Source of the DNA: Valencia hispanica
Lineage: Eukaryota; Chordata; Actinopteri; Cyprinodontiformes; Valenciidae
DNA length: 64,000 nt
Assembly: GCA_963556495.2 (NCBI GenBank)
Contig: OY747701.1
Coordinates: 38,826,001 to 38,890,000, forward strand
Direction of reading: 5' to 3'
Under the pieces are notes generated by a model that worked only from the letters and a program-made list of their open reading frames with translations, made no database searches and was not told the DNA's origin. Position 1 is the first letter of the stretch, and each line of letters starts with the position of its first letter. This document shows positions 34,990 through 48,911 of this stretch, piece by piece. The position numbers and the translations under genes are program-made.

Positions 34990-37270
34990 GTAAACTATTT
35001 TTTCTATCAAACCCCCAACATACTAATTCCTTTTGTTATGGTACTTATTTTTTCCATGCCATGCTTCCACGTCATCATGTTTTTCCTGCAGAGTTTCTCT
35101 ACTTCAGCCTTATTCAACCCACCTGAGCCATGCCTATCTGTCTCTTTGTCTCACCTGTGCACTGCACCTCTTAAACTCTCTTCAGTCTCTGCCTCTCTGC
35201 CAGATAATCAACAGGTTTGTGCCAGTAGAAGTCAGCAGCGTTCTTTCCCTCCTCTTGTCTGTTTCCTAGTTTCCAACCAACTTCATATCCCCAGATTACT
35301 CCTACCTTGCCTTGCCCTAGACAAATCTCTACAGCCATTCTGATATCTGGACTCTGACTCCTGCTCTGATTACAAACCATCGATTTTTGACTAACCCTCT
35401 TGCTAAGTATACCAACCTCCCCGTGTACTGACCACGCTTTTTGATTTTCTTTGTGGAATCATTCACTGTCTTTGACGCCCATGGGGAAATAATGCAGAGA
35501 CTGAAGAGAGTTGCTGAAAAGATCCCCCATTTTAATACCACCTCTCTAAATAATCTGACTGTTCCTCTTAGTTCCCATCTTTCCACCTTCTCTGATGTCA
35601 CCATAACCTTCCTGCCCTTCTCTCGGCATCGCAGGTTGGTGAAGCTGATTGTTTCACATTCACACCCCCTTTTTGGAATATTCATGTCACCAACCTGCTT
35701 CTTCTCTCCACAGAGCTATGAGTGGTGCCCTGAACAATAACTCAAATTTCTGTTCAATGTATTTAATTTTCTCACTTACTCCTGTGCTGTGGCTGAACTT
35801 TTGGGTCTTTAGCGTAACTCTTTACAATGTTGCTAACTGCCCATACGGTTTGGAGTAACTTTCTGTACACTTAACTTTTCTCTTTTAGCACAAAGAAACA
35901 AATCAGAATCCTTGACCAAGCTTGTATAGAAGACTCCATATTTTCTGTTTTACATTGAAGTGGCACATATTTTCAAGCTAGACTTGTGCTCTATTCCTGT
36001 AGTAAAACACATATTATGGGGAATTGACACATAGCACGTTAGAGCTACAGAGAAATTCAAAACGCTTTATTTTTTAGGACTTATGGCACTAAATTGCCCA
36101 ATATCAAATGTTGCTGTCCATTGAATCATAAAGCACTGATGGTGTGACATGGTTTATTTTAAAAGAAAATAACAAAATTTGACACAGTGTATCCGCTTAT
36201 CAAAACAGACTGAGAAAACAATTTAAGGGTTTCCTAAATACTTCATGTCCAAGTAAAGGGCCAAAGGGAAGACCAAGAACTATTGTACCATTGTTAACTT
36301 GTACTGACATGTTAACATGTTCCCTATTGGTTAGCTATGTAATTAATGTATTAAAAAGAGTTCCTACCATACCTGCAAAATGTTTGTCTTGGAGAGAGTG
36401 AGATTGAATTTAACCTTAAATGTAACAACTGTCTTAAACCTAATGAGGTTATTTTCTATGTTAATCTTACTGTCATTACCAGCTTTAGTATTTATGTCTG
36501 CCTCCTTTTATCACTTCCTCTAGAGTTATTAGAATCCCTGTTTTTAATTTGTCTAATAAGCATAATATATCCACCACAATGGTGTGGATTTTGGCTTTGC
36601 AAATTATTCACTGATTTTTATTGTCAACAGAAGCTCAATGAAAAGTAGCCTGTTGAATATCATAAGTTAATCAAGACAAACAGTTGGTGTGCTTAACCTA
36701 CAGCTCGCTGAAATTTTTGAAACAATGATAAATAGAAATGCAAATGGATATGATTCAAATAATTTTGCATTTTGAGGGAGTAATTGCAATCAGTCAATTC
36801 TAGTGGCACAATAAGACCACTCAGTGGTAATAATTGATACTCAAAAGATATAATTCCTTCTTCAAATAAATATTAATAGATATGTTTACGTAATGCTTAA
36901 GGTCAGAGAGTATTTTGAGGCTGCAGGCAGTTTGACACTGATGCTTGAAGGATGTTGGTCTGAATCTAAGTTTGCCCTTTTTTGTGTGGAGTTGACATGG
37001 ATGGCTTATATTTTCAAGAAAAAGAGTGCGAGTTACATTAACTAGCAAGACTATATTGCTTTAAGATGTTGGAATGTGTCCATGACTGTTTGGCTAATCC
37101 AAGTCTTTATTAGACAGGGAATCTGTCCAGGTAGTACCCCGCCCAACCCCCCCACGACTGTATTAATTTATGGGTCAAGATTTAGACAAGCAAAAAGCAA
37201 CCTGTCCCAAAACTTCAATATCTATCTTCCTTTTTTAGGTAAATGTCATGCTATTTTCAATATATTTGTT
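34990..37270. other. Non-coding stretch
   Basis: No gene recognised. 35040-35700 is pyrimidine-rich on +, giving several overlapping open frames of 70-118 codons on both strands with no domain. The overlap and composition argue against real coding. Confidence 0.45.
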
Positions 37271-37278
37271 GTCATTTA

Positions 37279-38885
37279 CAGTGGCTTGCAAAAGTATTCG
37301 GCCCCCTTGAACTTTTCCACATTTTGTCACATTACAGCCACAAACATGAATCAATTTTATTGGAATTCCACGTGAAAGACCAATACAAAGTGGTGTACAC
37401 GTGAGAAGTGGAACGAAAATCATACAGGATTCCAAACATTTTTTACAAATAAATAACTGAAAAGTGGGGTGTGCGTAATTATTCAGCCCCTTGAGTCAAT
37501 TACTTTGTAGAACCACCTTTTGCTGCAATTACAGCTGCCAGTCTTTTAGGGTATGTCTCTACCAGCTTTGCACATCTAGAGACTGAAATTCTTGCCCATT
37601 CTTCTTTGCAAAACAGCTCCAGCTCAGTCAGATTAGATGGACAGCGTTTGTGAACAGTAGTTTTCAGATCTTACCACAGATTCTCGATTGGATTTAGATC
37701 TGGACTTTGACTGGGCCATTCTAACACATCGATATGTCTTGTTTTAAACCATTCCATTGTTGCCCTGGCTTTATGTTTAGGGTCGTTGTCCTGCTGGAAG
37801 GTGAACCTCCGCCCCAGTCTCAAGTCTTTTGGAGACTCCACGAGGTTTTCTTCCAAGATTGTCCTGTATTTGGTTCCATCCATCTTCCCATCAACTCTGA
37901 CCAGCTTCCCTGTCCCTGCTGAAGAGAAGCACCCCCAGAGCATGATGCTGCCACCACCATATTTCACAGTGGGGATGGTGTGTTCAGAGTGATCTGCAGT
38001 GTTAGTTTTCCGCCACACATAGCGTTTTGCATTTTGGCCAAAAAGTTCATGTTTGGTCTCATCTGACCAGAGCACCTTCTTCCACATGTTTGCTGTGTCC
38101 CCCACATGGCTTGTGGCAAACTGCAAATGGGACTTCTTATGGTTTTCTTTTAACAATGGCTTTCTTCTTGCCACTCTTCCATAAAGGCCAACTTTGTGCA
38201 GTGCACCACTAATAGTTGTCCTATGGACAGATTCCCCCACCTGAGCTGTAGATCTCTGCAGCTCGTCCAGAGTCACCATGGGCCTCTTGGCTGCATTTCT
38301 GATCAGCGCTCTCCTTGTTCGGCCTGTGAGTTTAGGTGGACCGCCTAATCTTGGTAGGTTTACAGTTGTGCCATACTCCTTCCATTTCTGAATGATCGCT
38401 TGAACAGTGCTCTGTGGGATGTTCAAGGGTTGGGAAATCTTTTTGTAGCCTAAGCCTGCTTTAAATTTCTCAATAACTGTATCCCTGACCTGTCTGGTGT
38501 GTTCTTTGGACTTCATGGTGTTATTGCTCCCAACATTCTCTTAGACAACCTCTGAGGTCGTCACAGGGCAGCTGTATTTGTACTGACATTAGATTACACA
38601 CAGGTGCACTCTATTTAGTCATTAACACTCATCAGACAATGTCTATGGGCAACTGACTGCACTCAGACCGAAGGGGGCTGAATAATTACGCACACCCCAC
38701 TTTTCAGTTATTTATTTGTAAAAAATGTTTGGAATCCTGTATGATTTTCGTTCCACTTCTGACGTGTACACCACTTTGTATTGGTCTTTCACGTGGAATT
38801 CCAATAAAATTGATTCATGTTTGTGGCTGTAATGTGACAAAATGTGGAAAAGTTCAACGGGGCCGAATACTTTTATAAGCCACTG
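37279..38885 (-). mobile_element. Tc1-like transposon, TIR to TIR (1,607 bp)
   Basis: Flanked by TA at 37277-37278 and 38886-38887. Both ends carry inverted repeats of about 210 bp, starting CAGTGGCTTGCAAAAGTATT on the left and CAGTGGCTTATAAAAGTATT (on -) on the right, and ending at the word ATTATTCAGCCCC. Such long repeats with internal similarity are the IR/DR type used by Sleeping Beauty-like Tc1 elements. The transposase reads on - between them. The two ends remain very alike, suggesting a fairly recent insertion. Confidence 0.95.
37671..38516 (-). pseudogene. Tc1-like transposase with one premature stop
   Basis: Starting at an ATG (MKSKEHTRQVRDTVIEKFKA), it has the paired helix-turn-helix DNA-binding region (GLGYKKISQPLNIPQSTVQA; then GRTRRALIRNAAKRP), the GRVARRK linker, and the DDE core: LWSDETK, FQQDNDPKH and SPDLNPIENLW (DD34E). 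The family length is about 340 residues. Here a TAA at 37673-37671 follows ENLW after 281 residues, where the copy at 24699-25412 has Gln (CAA). The frame beyond the stop stays open to a normal end near 37500. So it is a one-base (C to T on -) loss that removes the last roughly 58 residues. All three catalytic acids precede the stop. Confidence 0.9.
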
Positions 38886-38887
38886 TA

Positions 38888-40570
<1,683 letters not shown>

Positions 40571-40573
40571 CAA

Positions 40574-40711
<138 letters not shown>

Positions 40712-40790
40712 GCGACTTGTCCAGGGCTTAACCCACTTCTCACCAATCGCTTGAGATAGACACCAGTTCCCCTGCAACCCTACATCTATT
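40712..40790 (+). repeat. Teleost interspersed repeat fragment next to (GACA)n
   Basis: GGCGACTTGTCCAGGGCTTAACCC...GATAGACACCAGTTCCCCTGCAACCCT (in pieces) matches the widespread fish repeat 'ggcgacctgtccagggtgtaccccgcc...ggcaccagctcccctgcgaccct'. Short fragment. Confidence 0.6.
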
Positions 40791-40799
40791 CTCTGTGGC

Positions 40800-43700
40800 A
40801 ATGGATGTTTTTTTTTCGTGTCATTGCACCTGCTTTTATGGACTGTTGAGTGAATACAGGAGAAACTTTCTGTATGTTTAGTCTTTCTTCATCAAATAAG
40901 ATCAAAACAACACTCATCGTAGGAAAACTGATGTTCTCATTGGAGTGAAATAGCACAAAATCCACAAAAGCCCATGAACACACAAGCTACTGATCTCTAT
41001 ACACAACCTAAAATGAACAAGCTGCCAGTTACAGAAAGGCATGTATACATGTGTTTTCATATGCACATACACAAACTTCATGCCATCTGGAGTGTCCAGT
41101 TTAATTTCAGATTGTTCTCCGCTGTCTTTCCAACCCAATTCACCTCTCCCCCCTGTAGTCGTATTTGTGTTCATCTCTCGTTCTGTCTTCAGTTGTCTCT
41201 CTTTCCTTTTGCTACCCCCTCTGCTGCTTAAACCCCTTTTCCATCTCTTGAGCAGATGGGATATGGAGAATTCAGCAGACACTTGCAGCAAGCCATATTG
41301 TAGCACCATACTTAGGGGATTTTAAGAAGTCCATTTCTAAGTAAATCTAGCATCAAGCTCTTCTCCTGTTATTCAGTTTTTTTTTCTTCTGATATTTGTT
41401 TCGTGTGTTTGCTTTTTTAACACAGATTTGTCAGCATCACCCGTTGCAGCTCATTAAAGACTTTTGTGTCTGGATCTAAGCACCATTATATATATTATAA
41501 GAGTAGGTATGGGCTGATTTCTAATTTTAGGTTGCAAAAAAGTTTAAAAAACGTATGGTTATGCACAAAAAAATTGCATCAGAGCCTTCCAGTGGCTTAT
41601 TCTCATTTAATTAAAATCCCAGAGACAGTGTAGTCTTTTTAGTTGCTCCCTTTCGTGTAGCTGCAAGCTGTCTCTCTGGTGTATATGATAAAAAAACTGG
41701 AGGGAGATAAGCTTTTCCTTTTTAAATATATTAAATAAAATCATTCATCTGAGGAGCACAATCTCACACTATGAAGTTAATTCTAAATTGAAAAATTCAC
41801 TGGCAACAATCTACATGTCAGGATGTTTGTCAATAAAATAAACAGCCTATTGCTACTGAGGAAAGTAATTCATTTAGATGACATGAGTTTGTCTTGTCTC
41901 TAATGCCACTTTACAAAAAGCAAAATCTTATCTTTGAAAATAATGCAACATTTTGCACAATAAGCATTTTTTTTAGAACTAATGCTATATTTAGCTGGAG
42001 TTTCTTGTCTTTTATCTTCTTCACCTACGTTATGCATTAATTGTAAAAACAATTTTTAAAAAATAATTTAAAACATGCAACTCAACGCTGACTTTAAAAA
42101 TATTTTCGGTACTCAAAATTTGAGTCAAAATTTCAAATAATGAGCCCCTAAAAAATCGGTTAAGATGTATTTGAGCAGGAACAGTAATAGCGGTAGTATT
42201 TTTGTTTTTAAATTACAGCAATTAGGTCATGCTATAAATTTGCATTTTTGAGACTGATAGAAAATGTTAATTAAGTACCATCAAAATATAGTGTTGTTAA
42301 AGCTTATCACACCATCTTATCAGCCCATGAGATCATTAAGCACACACTTTCATTGTATCAAACTAATCAACTCTGTTTTTTGTATGGCTAGACCATTTGT
42401 ACCATCTTTCCTACCACTAGAAAAATCTAATGAAACGTTTTTTGTAGAGGCAACCATCAAGCACCTGCTGATGAGGGCCACCAGTCAGTTAATAGTTGGT
42501 GACCTTCCTCCCAACCAATAGCAAGCCATAAACAACCTCAATTTCAACCTTCTCTGGACAAAATTGGCACAGTCTGCTGTTTTGATCATCACAATTTGAC
42601 AACTAACTTGTTGAGAAAATTATACAAACAGAATTCAGTGCACTTATGTTCTGATGCTGTGTTGCTATGTCACAAAATAGATGAAAAATACAATATTGTG
42701 CAGTCGTTTCTAATAGTTCACCCTTTCTCAGCAGTCTGTCTTTAACCTAATATGCATCTTTTTTAAATGATATTAGGGAACAGATAAACGCAATTCTTTT
42801 TTATTTGCTCTGTTTTTGTTTCGTTGCTTCACTTGGACAAAATGTTCCTTCTGAGCCATCAACAGGTAAGAATGGGAGAAAAGAGGTCCTCAATATGAGC
42901 GTGTGTGTGACATCAACCAATCTTTGAGTCTAAAAGATGAGTGTGAAATAGCCACTCCAAACATACGCAGATAAAAGTATGCTGTCATTAGCACATGGAC
43001 ACTCAAGTTGCAGACATGGATTCATATACAGCATATGGTCTGTACCAGTCTTCATTAAAACACAGGGCTAAACACTTTGTTTGTTGCTCTGCCCTACAGG
43101 CACAACACCTTCTCTGCTCCATTTATGCTGTTCAGATCTTTTGACAAGTTTGTTGCATGTCGACAACAGTGGCAGTTTTGATATGGACCCAATGGACAGC
43201 TACCCAAGGTTTTATTAGAAAAGGAGCTTAATAACCACGAGATTAAAAAAAATCTAACCTATTCGTCAGTTGTGCCTTGAGGACTTTGGTTTTATGGATG
43301 TGTGGGTAATGGGGAGTTTGTCTTCCTGAGTATTGAGTAGGTGCCCCTTTGGGTGCTATGGAGAGCACGGAGACTAGCTTGCATGAGCTGTGGGGGACTG
43401 TACAGCATTTTGTCCTGCTCCAGAATCTAATTTTCTCATTTTAATTGTTTAGGTGGTATCAGTTAAAGAAGCAAGCTTAGACTGCCATGCATGTGAAAAC
43501 CACCACCAGTCAGCAATTAAACCTAAGCAACTTGAAACCAAACCTTCTGCACACAAAAATTAACTTCTGTCCAACAACTCTAACTAACAATTTGTGGTTC
43601 TTAAAAGGACTGAGTTATTGCATGAATCTACATTTTATTCAGGCTGTTAAATTTTAGTTGCTGAGATAAAGCAAAAGAGGTGAGGCACCCGAATAGAACC

Positions 43701-43860
43701 TGACCACAAGGTCCCCGACTCATAAATCAAATGCTTGCTTCTTCTTTCCACAGTGTCCTGGGCCACAAATCAAATGCATCTTTCCGAGTTATGCAGTGGA
43801 GAACTATTGACTGCAGTGATTCAATGCTGGCAATGAAAAAGTAGAGAGGAGAAGACAGGA
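40800..43860. other. Non-coding stretch
   Basis: No gene or complete repeat recognised. Short open frames only. Confidence 0.45.
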
Positions 43861-43864
43861 CAAG

Positions 43865-44520
43865 AGAGGAAAAGAATTTGCTGTCTGTTTTTCTGGTGTC
43901 ATTGTTTTATCTTCCTCATTCCCTCAATACATCCATCCCCCGTCTTTTGTATCAGCCCCATTCTTATTTTCATTATCTCAGAGTCAAAATCATTATTTTT
44001 GTCCCATGTTATGTTTATCTGTGCTCCCCCCTCCATTTCCCCACTCAATCTGTCTGTCCCTATCCAAACCCCTGACCATACTCGACTCTTTATTACACCC
44101 AGATTATCACCATCTTTATTTCAATGCATCTCTTCCTGCTTGCAGCTCAGTGCCTCCATCTCCATTCCCTCTGCTGTTGTCATCCCTCCCCTCCTCTTCC
44201 TACCTTTGTCCTGCTCATCCCCTTATCCCTCCTGCTCTCCCTGCATTCTACTTTCACCACAATTATCTCTGTATTAGTCTCATCGCATCTCTCCCTAAGT
44301 GTCATTATGTTTCCTCCTCGCTGCCTTGCTATTATTATCTCCATGTCATATTGCCTCTCTCCCGGTGTCATTATATCTTTCTCCTGTGTTTCGTCTCTTA
44401 TCCTGCTAGTGTCGGGTTGTTTTTATTCCACCCACTCACCTGCTATATTTATCACACAATGAACAAATACCACAACCTCTCTCTGTCTTTCTTTTTTCCA
44501 ATGCCAGCACTTGCACTCTC
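43865..44520. repeat. Pyrimidine-rich low-complexity tract
   Basis: About 650 bp strongly biased to C and T on + (many TCCCTC, CTCTCC and CCCC words). It creates three overlapping open frames of 90-183 codons on + and one on -, none with a domain. Overlap in several frames is expected from stop-poor pyrimidine DNA. Confidence 0.6.
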
Positions 44521-46020
44521 TGGCAGTCCACTGTCAAACTGTTTAAAATGTGGGTAACTGCAGTGTGATTTTAGGTAGTTAGTTCACCAGGGACAAAAGC
44601 AGGTCTTCGTGGTCAAACGTCAATGTGAACTATAATAAAAATATTTTTGGAGAAATATATTGATTATCGTATTATTACTGGTATAATTAGTAGGTTTACA
44701 CTCAATCAATCAATTAAACCTTATTTATAAAGCGCTTTTCATTCAAAGATTGCAACTGAAAGTGGTTTACAGATTAAAATGACCTCACATAAACCACATT
44801 CCCATCCCTCCCCCACAGATTTAACAGCATGATCACAATTATACCTCCCACCCCACCCAATCCTCATGTGCACACATACTGAAGAGCAACAGGACATTGG
44901 GCCGAGTACAGATAACCCAGGTAAGGTAAGGAAACGCCATCAAAGGAGCCAGATGAACATGGTGAGACTGAGTAGTAAAACACTGATAAAATATAAGGAT
45001 GTAAAATATGCAGACCTATTAAACAGACTATAATAAAAAATAATCAGTTAAAAGCTAGGCTAAAAAGGTTAGTCTTGAGCCAGCTCTTAAAAACGTGAAT
45101 GTTCTCTGCGGCCCTGAGGTCCTCCGGTACCCTGTTCCAGAGGTGAGGGCCATAATAATGGAAAGACGCTCGCCGTGAACATGTGTCTTGACTTTAGGGA
45201 TGACAAGGAGACAGCTCGCAGAGGAGCACAGATACCACTAAGGTTCATATGGTAAAAGCAGTTCTGAAAGATAAGAAGGCCCACGGCCATAAAGACACTT
45301 AAAAACCATTGAAAGAACCTTAAAATCGATCCTAAAACATACGAGAAGACAATGCAATGAATTTAAGACGGGTGTAATGTACTCCTGCCTTCTGGTCTTC
45401 GTCAGTAGGTGCTGCTGAATTTAGTAGAAGTTGTAAACCTGAGATACTCTTTTTGGGAAGATCAGAAAGCAGGGCATTACAGTAGTCAATTCTAGTGGAG
45501 ACAAAAGCATGCATCAGTGTCCCCGTGTTGGCCCGCAAGAGAATGGAGAGGACCCTGGCAATGTTCTTTAGATGATAAAATGTTTTTAATGTGAGGGATA
45601 AAAGTCAGCTCGAAATCAAAAATTACGCCCAGGTTCTTCACTTGTAAAGGATTAAATGAAAGTGATTGTAGTTTTGGTAAAAGTTTCTCTCTCTGAGCCT
45701 CAGGACTGAAGACTAAAACTTCAGTTTTGTCCTGGTTGAGCTGGAGAAAGTGTTCTGTCATCCAGGATTTGATGTCTTAAATGCAGCTAAAAAGTGCATC
45801 CATTGGCCGTGTGTCATCAGGAGACACAGAGATGTACACTTGTGTTTTGTCAGCATAACTGTGAAAGTTAGCTCCATGTATTTTGATGACACTGCCAAGA
45901 GGGAGCATATAAAGGTTCAAAAGCAGTGGGCCTAAATTTAAACCCTGGGACACATCAAGTGTGATCTTGTGGACCCTGGAGGAGCAGATATCTAAACTTA
46001 CCATAAATGTCCTGTCTGTG

Positions 46021-46206
46021 GGGTAGCGCAGTGGTTTGAGACAGGCACCACATTTTCAGAGGCCTTAGCCCTCAATGCGGTCGTCCCGGGTTCAACTCCG
46101 GCCTGTGGACATTTGCTAAGTGTCTCTCCCCCCACTTCTCTCCCCTTTCTGTAACCTATCCACTGACAATAAAGGCCACTGTGGCCACAAAACCGTAAAA
46201 AAAAAA
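46021..46206 (+). mobile_element. tRNA-derived SINE with perfect 12-bp target duplication
   Basis: GTCCTGTCTGTG occurs at 46009-46020 and again at 46207-46218, exactly flanking 186 bp. The insert starts GGGTAGCGCAGTGGTTTGAG, like the 5' end and A box of a tRNA gene, and has GGTTCAACTCC at 46089-46099, a B box close to the GGTTCRANNCC consensus. It ends in a 3' domain with CAATAAAGGCCACTGTGGCC and an A-rich tail (10 A). This is an RNA polymerase III SINE copied by LINE machinery. It is inserted in antisense to the L2-like host and is therefore younger than it. Confidence 0.9.
46089..46099 (+). promoter_or_regulatory. Pol III B box of the SINE
   Basis: GGTTCAACTCC matches the B-box consensus at the expected distance (about 60 bp) from the A-box-like TAGCGCAGTGG at the SINE start. 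Confidence 0.75.
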
Positions 46207-46792
46207 GTCCTGTCTGTGAGATAGCATGTGAACCATTTGTGAACACCACCAGAGGCCAATCTGTTTTAAAAGGGTTAAAAGAATAGTGTGGTCCACTTTA
46301 TCAAAGGCAGTGCTTAGATCTACTAGAACTAACACTGTCACCTTCTGTGCATCATAGTTTAATCTGAAATCATTTAAAATCTTCAAAAGGACTGTCTCTG
46401 TGCTGTGGTTCACCCTAAAACCCGACTGAAATTCTCTAGGACATTATGAACGTTAATAAAATCATTAAGTTTAATTAAAACAAGTTTTTCTAAAATTTAG
46501 CTTAAAAACGGGATGTTGGTCGAAAGATGTTAAAATCATTCAAATCTAAGTTGCTCTTCTTTAGCAGGGGTCTCACTACCGCCCCTTTAGAGGAAGTAGG
46601 ACAGACCCCCAGTATGAAGGGAGCAATTCATCAAGGTTAAAATCTCATCTCTAAAAGATCTATAAAATGGCTTAAAAATGAAGTTGGAATTGGCTCCAAA
46701 CGACAAAAGGCTTCACTGAGGAGAAACCTTTATCAAGAATCTCAGCTTCAACCAGGACAAAACTGTCCACTATTTTGAAATGGTTTACAGCT

Positions 46793-47165
46793 AGGGTTGG
46801 GCAATATTGCTTAAAAATAAAATCTACGATTTGTGTCATGCCAAATCCGAATTCCGATTTTTATTGATAAAATTTTTTTCTCCCTTTCCACTCCTATAAA
46901 GAAATTTGAAATGACAGAAAATATTTTTTAAACTTGCTTTTATTTTAATCATCCTTTCTGGGAGTTCACCTGAATTCAAAGTCCAAATAAATGCATGCTG
47001 TAAAACATGAAGGTAGACTCGTATCACTTTGAACTACTGAAACCCTTGGAGGGCATTGGTGAAATTCTTTTTCGATTTTCTCGATTTATCCAAAAATGAA
47101 ATCTTCATAAACAGAAAATTTGATTAATCTATAAAATCGCCAAGATCGAAGTATCTTTCAAACTT
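46793..47165 (+). repeat. hAT-like MITE fragment
   Basis: CAGCTAGGGTTGGGCAATAT followed by AAAATCTACGATT and ATTCCGATTTTTATT resembles the 'cagggctgggcgatatggc...' end of fish hAT MITEs. No right terminus was identified, so the right boundary is approximate. Confidence 0.4.
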
Positions 47166-47169
47166 TATT

Positions 47170-48755
47170 TTGGTGTTATGTGTCAACACCTAACACAAAA
47201 ATAATAAATTAAATTATATGGCACTTTGTTAAAATTGTCTATCTTGAAGACCCATTTTTCTGTATTTCATTTGTCAGTTGTATTAAATATACAAACCATA
47301 ACATCGTTTGACTGACCAGTTAGTACTTCAGCACAAACATGGTAATACGCAAAGAGTTTTTAGGTGGAAACTTGCCTCAGTAAATTGTCGATTAAGAATG
47401 ATAGATATCTAAAGTATAGTATCAGGAGATTCACCTGACACTAAAATGTACTCTATTTCCCACAGTCTTGACATAGTGTGTCTTATGGTACACCAGCTCG
47501 TCAGGTGATTATTTGAAACTTTTTGTCATAATTTTCCAGAAAATTTCTCTTGTACACTGAATCAGCTTGAAAACACACAAGTTCATTATTTTTGTGTGTT
47601 CTGTTTTGTTGAATATACGTGTGGAACCAGTGTGAGTCCTTTTAATAAGCACGTCCAAAGTAGATGTTGGTAAAACTACAATTAATTTCTTCCCAAAACA
47701 AGTTGCAAATCTTTTTTTTTTGTAAAAGAAACACATGCATAGGTTTTCATCCTCTCTTTCACTCCCCGTTTAAAATTTTTCTAACTCTGTTCCAGAGTGC
47801 TCACAACATTTAATTCAAGACATGTCATCTGTTTATGGGTCCCATTGGGTGGAGGATGTTATTTTTTGTACATTAAAGGTCTCTATAGTTAATGCAAAGT
47901 CTACTTATTCAGTATTTGAAATGGGGGGTTTTCATCAAAAACTTAAAAAAAGTCAACTGTGTGCTGCTGCAGTGTTTTACACAATTACCCTACTACACTC
48001 TTATTTATAATCTTTATTTCTGAATGACTACCTGTTTCAGCACAGGTCGTTACAAAAAGTCTTCTGTAAATATGCATCTGATTCTTCTGATGATCTTTGC
48101 ACAAGATGTGTTTGTTGAAGTGTTAAGGCTAACATTAGCTTGCGTGATAATTGGGTTAATTTAATATTTTCTTTGCACTTCTTATTAATCGAGCATAGAC
48201 AAAACTTACAGAACTGTTCTTCATAAGCTAAGCACTTTCCTTTGAATATTGCAGCTTGTTATGCTGTGTCTTAAAAATAAGGTGTGGACTGAGTCTGGAT
48301 TGACCTGCTAGTCTGTCCACAGCCAGACCGAGGTACAGAGTTTGAGATTCACAGATCCATGTCATTAAAGCCCTCCACACTCCCTGTGATCCTTGGAACT
48401 CTCATTAGGAGTATAGGCCTCCCTGGTTGTAAATCAGATTCTGTTTATCTTGATTTTGAGCACATCATTTATCACTCAAAAAAAGTGTAATTTGACCATA
48501 GGGATTTAAAACTGTTAACTGAACAATCAGCAGGTGGTAGCTGGGTGAGGGACAGTGTGTGTTTTCACCGTCCACAAGCTTTTGACATCAAGAGTCATTT
48601 ATCATGCTCAGTTTCACTTGTCCACATACACACAAAAGGACACGTTCAAAGACAGGCCCCAAAAGAATCAAGGCTACTCTGGAGTAAATCCCAAACACTG
48701 TCAGCATTGAAAAGGGGTTGGTGTCTGAGATAGCACAGATTGGTGTTGATTGATG
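47170..48755. other. Non-coding stretch
   Basis: No gene or complete repeat recognised. Confidence 0.45.
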
Positions 48756-48760
48756 TTGAC

Positions 48761-48788
48761 GTGTGTGTGTGCGTGCGTGTGTGTGTGT
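48761..48788. repeat. (GT)n microsatellite
   Basis: GT repeats with two GC substitutions, about 14 units. Confidence 0.9.
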
Positions 48789-48911
48789 ACTTTGCTAACC
48801 ATCTTACCTTGAAAATTTGAAACTTTAGATTTAAAAGTACACAAAATTATGTCATGAGATTGAAATACAAAATCTCTAACTCTCAATAAATTGACACAAT
48901 GAATTACAATC

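Larger units (their letters stand above)
45330..46740 (-). pseudogene. L2-like reverse transcriptase remnant
   Basis: Pieces on - in order: VVRPLLKKSNLD near 46560, LVDLSTAFDKVDHTILL (catalytic motif A with FD) at about 46310, the SINE insertion, then GLNLGPLLLNLYMLPLG (motif B, decayed from QGSVLGPLLF), HSYADKTQVYISV (motif C, where the usual YADD reads YADK), LNQDKTEVLVF, VKNLGVIFDFEL, and RIDYCNALLSDLPKKS. The second catalytic aspartate is changed and several frames are used, so it is inactive. Confidence 0.75.
44703..46760 (-). mobile_element. L2-like LINE, 5'-truncated, carrying a SINE
   Basis: On - the element runs from a reverse transcriptase region near 46760 to a 3' end AAAGCGCTTTATAAATAAGG...ATTGATTGATTG at 44703. 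The 3' untranslated part matches 34660-34959 and 15377-15530. The RT is interrupted by the SINE at 46021-46206 and by frameshifts. Confidence 0.75.

Noticed and set aside
43878..44557. Open frames up to 183 codons on + rich in Ser, Leu and Pro
   Set aside because: Three overlapping frames are open because the DNA is pyrimidine-rich and stop-poor. No domain or conserved motif is visible.
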